Source: an uncultured Holophagaceae bacterium
GTDB taxonomy: Bacteria; Acidobacteriota; Holophagae; Holophagales; Holophagaceae
Reading direction: 5' to 3'
Length of the DNA stretch: 8,067 bases
Assembly: GCA_903890595.1 (NCBI GenBank)
Contig: CAITBU010000058.1
Coordinates: 1 to 8,067, forward strand
Part shown: piece by piece, positions 1 to 5,847 of the stretch
Position numbering within the stretch: the stretch's first letter is position 1
How the letters are laid out: every line of letters starts with the position of its first letter
Translations under genes and position numbers: made by a program
Notes under the pieces: generated by a model
Told to the model about the DNA's origin: nothing
The model's input: the letters and a program-made list of their open reading frames with translations, nothing else
The model's database searches: none

Positions 1-783
1 ACGGCCCTCCTGGGGTCCCTCATCGGCACCACCGCTCTGCTGCTGGGCCGCTCGGTCCGCCTCTCCCGCCTGGTCTATCCCGTGGCCGGAGCCCTGGTGG
101 GCTTCTTGGCAGTGGCTGCCGCAGCCCGCTTCGACCATGTGTCGCCCCAGGTCTTGACCATGGCGGGGCTCATCGTTCTGGTGCCAGGCCTCCGACTGGT
201 GCTGGCCATGAACGAGTTGGCCACGGGCAACCTGGTGGCCGGCACGGCCCGCCTCATGGATGCCGGCCTGACCTTCCTCTCCCTGGGCTTCGGGGTGGCC
301 CTGGGCCAGCGCTTCGCCGCCACCCTCCTGCCCCACGCACTCCTGGGGGTACCGATCCCCCTGCCCGCCTGGACCCTGCTGCCCACCCTCCTGCTGGCAG
401 CCGGGGCCTTCATGGTGATCTTCAAGGCCCGCACTTCGGACCTGCTATGGATCTTCGCGGCCTGCACCTTGGCCTTCTACGGCACCCGCCAGGGTGCCGC
501 TTTCCTGGGACCGCAGTTCGGCGTAGCCCTGGGTGCCCTGGCCCTGGGCGTGGCCAGCAACCTCTTCACGCGGCTCCGCCGCCGGCCTTCGGTGGTGACC
601 ATGCTCCCGGGCCTGATGGTGCTGGTGCCGGGGGGCCTGGGTTTCCGGGGCCTCGGCCTGATTCTCCAGAACCAGCTGGTGCTGGGCCTGGACACGGCCT
701 TCCAGGCCCTCTTCGTGACCATCGCCCTGCTCATGGGACTGCTGCTGGCCCAGGCCGCTGTACAGCCCCGGACCGCCCTCTAA
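1..783 (+). CDS. ThrE-like threonine/serine exporter, 5' end outside window
   Basis: Inner-membrane protein of the ThrE family, whose members export threonine and serine driven by the proton gradient. The reading frame is open from base 1 to a TAA at 781-783, giving 260 visible residues; the GTG at 82 is internal, because the frame continues in-family upstream of it. Almost the whole sequence is hydrophobic, with roughly eight or nine membrane segments. Two family signatures are visible: the end of the N-terminal ThrE domain (LVPGLRLVLAMNELATG, visible residues 60-76, followed by GTARLMDAG), and the second ThrE_2-type half, with LVPGGLGFRGL at 208-218 in its last part. Split-gene versions of the family exist; here both halves are fused in one frame. 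About 150 or more N-terminal residues should lie upstream. Family assignment is by motif recognition; substrate is inferred from the family. No link to the downstream signalling genes is evident. Confidence 0.8.
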   Translation, partial: TALLGSLIGTTALLLGRSVRLSRLVYPVAGALVGFLAVAAAARFDHVSPQVLTMAGLIVLVPGLRLVLAMNELATGNLVAGTARLMDAGLTFLSLGFGVALGQRFAATLLPHALLGVPIPLPAWTLLPTLLLAAGAFMVIFKARTSDLLWIFAACTLAFYGTRQGAAFLGPQFGVALGALALGVASNLFTRLRRRPSVVTMLPGLMVLVPGGLGFRGLGLILQNQLVLGLDTAFQALFVTIALLMGLLLAQAAVQPRTAL

Positions 784-916
784 AGGTCGGCAGACAGCTT
801 CCCCTGGAGGCCCTGCCTGCCCAGTAGGCGGTCCTTGCCTGGCTGAGTCAGCGGGAGGTCAGGCCCCTCTGAAACTTGGCCCAGCCCCCCGTGGGTCCGA
901 TGAGGTTGGTTACGCC

Positions 917-920
917 GGAG
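917..920 (+). promoter_or_regulatory. Ribosome binding site for the REC/HD-GYP gene
   Basis: GGAG lies 5 bases before the GTG at 926. No other start codon in this frame close upstream places the REC domain correctly, so this site supports the GTG start. Seen in sequence; function inferred. Confidence 0.5.
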
Positions 921-925
921 CCGCT

Positions 926-2359
926 GTGCCCTTAACCCACCCCATCCCCATCCTCATCGTGGATGACGAAGCGGACCTGCGGGAGCTGCTCGTAGAGGCC
1001 CTCACCGAGCAGGGCTATGCCGCAGTGGGCGCAGATGGCGCCGCCCAGGCCTTGGCCTTGGTCAAGGACCAGCACTTCCCTGTGATCTTCACCGACCTGA
1101 ACATGCCGGGCGGGCTCTCGGGGCTGGAGCTGCTCCGGGCCGTGCACGACCTGGATCCCCGCAGCATGGGCATCCTGATGACCGGCTACGCCACCACCGA
1201 GTCCGCCATCCAGGCCCTCAAGCGCGGCGCCTACGACTTCATCCAGAAACCCTTCAAGCTGGTGGAGATCGAGGCCAGCCTGGAGCGGGCCCTGGAGCAC
1301 TACCGCCTGGTGCGGGAGAACGAGGACTACCAGGAGAACCTGGAGCGCATGGTAGCGGCCCGCACCCAGGAGATCCTGGGCCTGAAGAACGACATCGAGC
1401 AGCTCTTCGAAGGCTTCGTGAACGCCTCGGTGACCGCCATCGAGGCCCGGGACCCCAGCACCTCCGGCCACTCCAGCCGCGTGGCGGACCTGACCGTCGG
1501 CTTGGCCGAGGCGGTGAACACGACCCCCAACGGCCCCTACGGTGGCCTGCTGTTCAATGACCTCCAGATCCGCGAGATCCGGTACGCCAGCCTGCTCCAC
1601 GACTTCGGGAAGGTGGGCGTCCGGGAGCAGGTGCTGGTGAAGGCCAAGAAGATCGAAGGGGAGCACCTGGAAGCCATCTTCCAGCGGCTCCACCAGCGCT
1701 CCCTGGAAGCCATGCGGGACCGCCTCCTCGAGGCCTGGAGCCGGGGCCTCACCTTTGACCCGGACGCCCTGGGGGGCCTCCTCCGGAAGCAGGAGGAGGA
1801 GACCCACCGCCTCATGGAGCTGGTGCGCCGGAGCAACGAGCCCACGGTGCTCCCCCAGGAGGTGGCCCTGGAGCTCAACCTGCTCCAGGACCTGACCTTT
1901 CAGCACTGGTCCGGGGCCCAGAAGACCCTCCTGGAGCGACAGGACCTGGACCTCCTGTTGATCTCCAAGGGCAGCCTCTCGGAAGATGAGCGCAACGAGA
2001 TCCAGAACCACGTCACCTACACCTACCGCTTCCTCAGCCAGATCCCCTGGACCACGGAGCTGGCCAATGTGCCGGACATCGCCTGGGCCCACCATGAGCG
2101 GCTCAACGGGAAGGGCTATCCCCGTCAGCTCAAGGACGCCGATATCCCGGTGCAGAGCAAGCTCATGGCCGTGGCCGACGTCTACGATGCCCTCACCGCA
2201 GCTGACCGGCCCTACAAGGCGGCGGTGAGCGTGGAGCGCAGCCTGGAGATCCTCCACCAGGAGGCCAAGGTGAACCTCTTGGACCAGGAGGTGCTGCGGA
2301 TCTTCATCGAGGCCCGGATCTACGAGCGCACCATCGCCTTGGCCCGGAAGGGACCGTGA
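926..2359 (+). CDS. Response regulator: REC domain plus HD-GYP c-di-GMP phosphodiesterase
   Basis: A 477-residue soluble two-domain regulator, predicted to hydrolyse c-di-GMP under control of phosphorylation. The REC domain (about residues 8-125) has the acidic pair D13/D14, phospho-acceptor D57 (TDLNMPG), T86 and K108 (QKPF). A helical linker (about 125-160) leads to the HD-GYP domain. Visible metal ligands are H182 (SGHSSRV), H225-D226 with K229 (HDFGK), H362, H389-H390 and D418 (VADVYDA); the GYP loop is HHERLNGKGYP at 389-399. All core ligands are present, so activity is likely. The spacing from H362 to H389 (27) and H390 to D418 (28) is normal, but H225 to H362 is 137 residues against about 29 in typical members, so about 110 mostly charged, helix-favouring residues are inserted. 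Start is GTG with GGAG 5 bases upstream. It overlaps the next gene by 4 bases, suggesting translational coupling. The partner kinase is not in the window. Confidence 0.9.
   Translation: MPLTHPIPILIVDDEADLRELLVEALTEQGYAAVGADGAAQALALVKDQHFPVIFTDLNMPGGLSGLELLRAVHDLDPRSMGILMTGYATTESAIQALKRGAYDFIQKPFKLVEIEASLERALEHYRLVRENEDYQENLERMVAARTQEILGLKNDIEQLFEGFVNASVTAIEARDPSTSGHSSRVADLTVGLAEAVNTTPNGPYGGLLFNDLQIREIRYASLLHDFGKVGVREQVLVKAKKIEGEHLEAIFQRLHQRSLEAMRDRLLEAWSRGLTFDPDALGGLLRKQEEETHRLMELVRRSNEPTVLPQEVALELNLLQDLTFQHWSGAQKTLLERQDLDLLLISKGSLSEDERNEIQNHVTYTYRFLSQIPWTTELANVPDIAWAHHERLNGKGYPRQLKDADIPVQSKLMAVADVYDALTAADRPYKAAVSVERSLEILHQEAKVNLLDQEVLRIFIEARIYERTIALARKGP
2346..2351 (+). promoter_or_regulatory. 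Internal ribosome binding site for the GGDEF gene
   Basis: GGAAGG inside the last codons of the HD-GYP gene sits 4 bases before the GTG at 2356. It supports this GTG as start and a GTGA overlap in which the GTG start and the upstream TGA stop share bases. Confidence 0.55.
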
Positions 2360-3282
2360 TCGGCCAGGTCCTCATCGTGGATGACAACGCCGCCATCCGT
2401 AGCGGGATCAAGGCGATCCTGATGAAGGACGGCACCTTCAGCCACTTCGCGGAAGCCGAGGACGGCCTCTCGGCCTTCAAGGCCATCCTGGACCAGCCCC
2501 CGGATCTGGTGATCTGCGATCTGGTGATGCCGGGCTTCGACGGCCTCCGGTTCCTGGGGCTCAAGGCCAGCCGCCGGGAGCTGGATCAGATCCCCGTCAT
2601 CATCCTCACCGCCGAGGACGACCGGGAGCGCAAGGCTGAGCTGCTGGAGCGGGGGGCTTCGGACTACATCACCAAGCCCTTCCACGACAAGGAGCTCCTG
2701 GCCCGAGTGCGCATCCACACCAAGCTCAAGCGCCTCCAGGACGAGCTGCGGGAGAAGAACAGCCAGCTCCAGACCCTCTCCATCACGGACGCCCTCACGG
2801 GTTTGGCGAACCGCCGCTACCTCATGACCCGCCTACAGGAGGAGGTCCAGCGCTCAGAGCGCCATGGCACGCCACTGGCTGTGGTCATGGTGGACTTGGA
2901 CCACTTCAAGCAGGTCAACGACACCCATGGCCACGCCGCCGGGGATCGGGTCCTGCAGAATCTTTCAGCCCTGCTCACAGAGTCCGTGCGGGCCACCGAT
3001 CTGGCAGCGCGCTTCGGAGGCGAGGAGCTCACCCTGGTCCTGCCTCATACCGGGACCGCCGGTGCCCTGCAGGTGGCCGAGGTCCTGCTCCAGAAGATCG
3101 CTGAGCAGGTCCATGCGGTGGAAGGCGCAACCCTGAGGCAGACCGTCAGCATGGGCCTCGCCGCCTGGGAGGGCCTGGGGCCCGCCCCCAGTGCCGAGGG
3201 CCTACTCAAGCGGGCCGACGATGCCCTCTACCGGGCCAAGCAGGGTGGCCGCAACCGGGTGGAAGCAGCGCCTAGCGTGTAG
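2356..3282 (+). CDS. Response regulator: REC domain plus GGDEF diguanylate cyclase
   Basis: A 308-residue soluble regulator predicted to make c-di-GMP from two GTP. The REC domain (about 4-120) has D9/D10, phospho-acceptor D55 (CDLVMPG), T85 and K107 (TKPF). A short helix joins it to the GGDEF domain, which begins with the typical DALTGLANRR at 145-154. The metal-binding D180 and the NDTHGHAAGD stretch (188-197) are in place. The signature loop reads GGEEL (221-225), the active GGEE form with Leu in the fifth position. RxxD at 212-215, five residues before the loop, is an intact inhibitory site, so feedback inhibition by c-di-GMP is expected. Unlike PleD, there is only one REC domain. The GTG start overlaps the stop of the HD-GYP gene, so the two are very probably one transcript. 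Its 3' end overlaps metK, on the other strand, by 11 bp. Confidence 0.92.
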   Translation: MIGQVLIVDDNAAIRSGIKAILMKDGTFSHFAEAEDGLSAFKAILDQPPDLVICDLVMPGFDGLRFLGLKASRRELDQIPVIILTAEDDRERKAELLERGASDYITKPFHDKELLARVRIHTKLKRLQDELREKNSQLQTLSITDALTGLANRRYLMTRLQEEVQRSERHGTPLAVVMVDLDHFKQVNDTHGHAAGDRVLQNLSALLTESVRATDLAARFGGEELTLVLPHTGTAGALQVAEVLLQKIAEQVHAVEGATLRQTVSMGLAAWEGLGPAPSAEGLLKRADDALYRAKQGGRNRVEAAPSV

Positions 3283-4414
3283 CCTGCCGCAGGGCCTCGA
3301 CCTTGTCCGTCCGCTCCCAGCTGAACTCGGGCCGACCGAAGTGCCCATAGGCAGCGGTAGCGCGGTAGATGGGCTTACGCAGGTCCAAGGCCTCGATCAT
3401 CGCTTTGGGGGTGCAGCTGAACACGGCGCGAACGGCCTTGACGATGGCTTCGTCAGAGACCTGGCCGGTGCCGAAGGTGTCGACCGCAATGGAGACCGGC
3501 TCAGCAACGCCGATGGCGTAAGCGAGCTGGATCTCGCAGCGGCTGGCGAGGCCCGCAGCCACGATGTTCTTGGCGATGTAGCGGCCCATGTAGGCGGCGC
3601 TGCGGTCCACCTTGCTGGGGTCCTTGCCCGAGAAGGCACCTCCGCCGTGATGCCCGCTGCCACCGTAGGTATCCACGATGATCTTGCGGCCGGTGAGGCC
3701 AGTGTCACCCATGGGACCGCCCACCACGAAGCGCCCGGTGGGGTTCACGTGATAGACCGTTTCCGCATCCAGAAGGTCCGCAGGCAGTGAGGCCTTGATG
3801 ACATCCTGCAGGATGCTGTCCCGGATGGCGTTCTGCAGGACATGCTCGTCGTGCTGGGTGGAGATGACCACCGTGTGGATGCGCAGAACACGATCGCCAT
3901 CGAACTCGACGGTGACCTGGCTCTTGCCATCGGGGCGCAGCCAGGGCAGCTGGCCGCTCTTGCGGACTGCCGCCAGCTTGCGGGTGAGCAGGTGGCTGAA
4001 GTGGATGGGGGCCGGCATCAGCTCCGGAGTGTCGCTGCAGGCGTAGCCGAACATGAGGCCCTGGTCGCCGGCGCCGCCAGTATCCACACCCATGGCGATG
4101 TCGGGGCTCTGCTGGTCGATGGTCACCATGACCGCACAGGTGGCGTGGTCGAAGCCCTTGATGTGGTGGTCGTAGCCGATGTCCTTGACCACGTCCCGCA
4201 CCAGGGTGGCGACCGGGATGTAGGTCTTGGTGGTGATCTCGCCGGCAACCAGCACCAGGCCCGTGGTGAGCAGGGTCTCGCAGGCCACGCGGCTGGTGGG
4301 GTCGTCCTTGAGGGCGGCGTCCAGCACCGCATCGGAGATCTGGTCCGCCATCTTGTCGGGGTGGCCTTCGGTGACGGATTCCGAAGTGAAGAGATGTCGT
4401 CCCTGAGTGGCCAT
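3272..4414 (-). CDS. metK: S-adenosylmethionine synthetase
   Basis: Makes S-adenosylmethionine from methionine and ATP, releasing phosphate and pyrophosphate; a cytosolic housekeeping enzyme. At 380 residues it is close to the E. coli length (384) and appears complete. Diagnostic stretches are FTSESVTEGHPDK at 9-21 (catalytic His18), the mobile-loop and active-site stretch GGAGDQGLMFGYA at 113-125, GRFVVGGPMGDTGLTGRK at 227-244, and the phosphate-binding GGGAFSGKDPSKVDRS at 257-272. The loop just before reads YGGSGHH where E. coli has YGGMARH, a mild variation. The ATG at 4412-4414 is preceded by AGGGAGA (complement of 4420-4426). A likely -10 box lies about 45 bases upstream, so the leader is too short for a SAM riboswitch. 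Its TAG stop lies inside the end of the convergent GGDEF gene. Divergent from the coiled-coil protein gene. Confidence 0.98.
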   Translation of the reverse strand: MATQGRHLFTSESVTEGHPDKMADQISDAVLDAALKDDPTSRVACETLLTTGLVLVAGEITTKTYIPVATLVRDVVKDIGYDHHIKGFDHATCAVMVTIDQQSPDIAMGVDTGGAGDQGLMFGYACSDTPELMPAPIHFSHLLTRKLAAVRKSGQLPWLRPDGKSQVTVEFDGDRVLRIHTVVISTQHDEHVLQNAIRDSILQDVIKASLPADLLDAETVYHVNPTGRFVVGGPMGDTGLTGRKIIVDTYGGSGHHGGGAFSGKDPSKVDRSAAYMGRYIAKNIVAAGLASRCEIQLAYAIGVAEPVSIAVDTFGTGQVSDEAIVKAVRAVFSCTPKAMIEALDLRKPIYRATAAYGHFGRPEFSWERTDKVEALRQATR

Positions 4415-4459
4415 GAGGTTCTCCCTGTCACCTGCCCTCAGCGGGCACGCAAAAGAGCG

Positions 4460-4465
4460 AGTATA
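4460..4465 (-). promoter_or_regulatory. Candidate -10 box of the metK promoter
   Basis: On the minus strand this reads TATACT, five of six matches to TATAAT, in otherwise GC-rich DNA. It would start transcription near 4453 and give a leader of about 38 bases. No convincing -35 hexamer is found at 16-18 bases, so the call rests on the -10 alone. Confidence 0.4.
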
Positions 4466-4577
4466 CCTTGCATCCAGACCCTACACCTTTCGGTTGAAGC
4501 GGCCCTTGGGGAAGTGTCGTAGCCTGTCTACAGGAAGGGAAGTCCCCCTTTCCCAGCAGGTCGCCCTGCAACCCTCC

Positions 4578-4585
4578 GGGAGGAG
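4578..4585 (+). promoter_or_regulatory. Strong ribosome binding site for the coiled-coil protein
   Basis: GGGAGGAG, a near-perfect anti-16S complement, ends 3 bases before the ATG at 4589 (GGAGG core 5 bases away). It fixes the start directly before the signal sequence and suggests high translation. Confidence 0.7.
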
Positions 4586-4588
4586 AAC

Positions 4589-5722
4589 ATGAACCCATTC
4601 CGCCGCATGGCCCTGGTGCTGGCCCTCCTGGCCGTGCCCAGCTTGGTCCTGACCCTCGCCTGCAAGCGCGAGGATCCCCAGATTCGCGAGCTGACCCAGA
4701 AGGCCAATGAGGCCGATCGGGCTGGCCAGCAGCTGGCCCAGGCCGGCAGTGAGCAGCAGAAGAAGCTGGCCCAGGCCGGCGTCAATGACGTCAAGCCCAA
4801 CGCCGAGACGCTGCTGCTCACGGATGACCAGAAGAAGGCCCTCGAAGAGCGCATCCGGAACGAGAAGAACAGCTCCTACCAGGCTCTGCTCCAGGAGGTC
4901 CTGGACAAGGACAAAGAGATCAAGGACCTCAACGGCAAGCTTGCCAAGCTGAGGGCCGACCTGCCCAAGCCCGACCTGGCCAAGCCCAATGACAGCCACT
5001 ACGGCATGGCCCTCCGCTTCCTCAAGAAGAAGGGCGTCTCCGATGACAACGCCAAGAAGTTGGTGAGTCGCGTGGCCATCCTGGAAAAGCTGGCCCCGGG
5101 CTTCGAGGTCTACCACTTCTACGCCAACGGCACCTACGGCACCTGGGTCGGCCAGGGCAAGGCCAAGATCAGCCCCAACGACCTCATGCGCCAGGAGCGG
5201 GAAAAGATCGAAGGCGAGCGGGACACCGCCGTGGCCCAGAGCGACAAGCTCCAAGTGGAAGTCCTGGACCTGGAAAGCCAGAAAAAGAAGATCGAGGAAG
5301 AGATCGCCGGGCTGCGCAGCGAGCGGACAAACCTCCTGGAAGAGCGCACCAAGCTCCAGGCGGATAACGCCGGCCAGCTCTCGAAGCTCAACTCCCTGCA
5401 CTATGTGGTGGGCACTCGCGACGAGCTCAAGTCCTCTGGTGTCATTGAAATACCTGTTTTCGCAAAGGACCGCGCCGGGAAGAACTGGCGGGATGAGGTC
5501 TTTACCCAGAGCCTCGACCTCCGCTCCGGGAAGACCATCGTCATCAAGGCGGGAGAGCTGGGCCTGAAGCGCATCGGCAAGGTCAGCGTGGTGCCCGGTT
5601 CCTATCTGAAGGACGAGCACTATCGCCTGACCATCAGCGAGGACAAGCAGTCAGCCACAGTCGAACTAATCACCGTCTCCCGCTTTAGGAATGACAAGGT
5701 CGTCTTTGCCGTAACGGACTAA
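4589..5722 (+). CDS. Unrecognised coiled-coil envelope protein, probable lipoprotein
   Basis: I cannot name this 377-residue protein. It starts MNPFRRM, followed by a hydrophobic stretch to Cys25, which fits a signal peptide. The lipobox TLAC is imperfect, with Thr instead of Leu at -3, so either lipidation or a membrane anchor is possible. Residues 28-125 are polar and helical, with LAQAG repeated at 49-53 and 60-64. A globular part follows at about 135-200, with PGFEVYHFYANGTYGTW at 170-186. Residues 200-267 are a strong coiled coil rich in Glu, Lys and Leu. The C-terminal domain (about 268-377) begins LNSLHYVVGTRDELKSSGVI. From memory this resembles a C-terminal module of coiled-coil proteins in Bacteroidota (YYVVGTKKEL-type motif, later a beta-rich end), but I know no function for it. 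It has a very strong ribosome binding site, its own terminator, and a divergent neighbour, so it is likely monocistronic. A structural or scaffolding envelope role is only a guess. Confidence 0.85.
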   Translation: MNPFRRMALVLALLAVPSLVLTLACKREDPQIRELTQKANEADRAGQQLAQAGSEQQKKLAQAGVNDVKPNAETLLLTDDQKKALEERIRNEKNSSYQALLQEVLDKDKEIKDLNGKLAKLRADLPKPDLAKPNDSHYGMALRFLKKKGVSDDNAKKLVSRVAILEKLAPGFEVYHFYANGTYGTWVGQGKAKISPNDLMRQEREKIEGERDTAVAQSDKLQVEVLDLESQKKKIEEEIAGLRSERTNLLEERTKLQADNAGQLSKLNSLHYVVGTRDELKSSGVIEIPVFAKDRAGKNWRDEVFTQSLDLRSGKTIVIKAGELGLKRIGKVSVVPGSYLKDEHYRLTISEDKQSATVELITVSRFRNDKVVFAVTD

Positions 5723-5737
5723 AGACCCGAGGGTGGG

Positions 5738-5769
5738 AAGAGGGGCTCCGAGCGGAGCCCCTCTTTTTT
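5738..5769 (+). terminator. Intrinsic terminator after the coiled-coil protein gene
   Basis: A perfect 10-bp GC-rich stem (GAGGGGCTCC at 5740-5749 with GGAGCCCCTC at 5754-5763), a GAGC loop, and a run of six T at 5764-5769; two flanking A bases can extend the stem to 12 bp. It lies 15 bases after the TAA at 5720-5722 and separates this gene from the lipase gene. Confidence 0.93.
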
Positions 5770-5836
5770 GTGGAATTTCCCTCCCAGTGGGCCTATCGTC
5801 TGGAAACCTTTCCGGATTTCCCTTAACCCCACCCAT

Positions 5837-5840
5837 GAGG
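5837..5840 (+). promoter_or_regulatory. Ribosome binding site for the VolA-like lipase
   Basis: GAGG lies 7 bases before the ATG at 5848. A nearby ATG at 5843 is in a different frame and lacks this spacing, so 5848 is preferred; it also puts the signal peptide at the N-terminus. Confidence 0.6.
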
Positions 5841-5847
5841 TGATGCG

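Noticed and set aside
784..925. Terminator for the ThrE-like gene
   Set aside because: I found no stem followed by a T-run in this gap, so read-through into the regulator operon cannot be excluded.
932..2257. Long minus-strand open frame (441 codons) opposite the HD-GYP gene
   Set aside because: It is the antisense of a gene with clear REC and HD-GYP motifs; its translation is a low-complexity mix of Leu, Gly, Val and His, typical of a high-GC shadow frame.
3842..4522. Plus-strand open frame opposite metK
   Set aside because: Shadow of metK, which has all catalytic motifs on the minus strand.
4494..4522. TTGAAG with TCGTAG 17 bases later as a promoter for the coiled-coil protein gene
   Set aside because: The -35 is fair but the -10 matches the consensus at only two positions; not enough to call.
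4481..5620. Minus-strand open frame (379 codons) opposite the coiled-coil protein gene
   Set aside because: The plus strand has the strong ribosome binding site, signal sequence and terminator. The antisense product is Leu/Gly-rich without recognisable motifs and would overlap the metK upstream region.
5772..5800. ECF-sigma-like promoter (GGAAT ... CGTC) before the lipase gene
   Set aside because: The spacing between the two elements is 20 bases, longer than the usual 16-17, and the -35 part is only a partial match.
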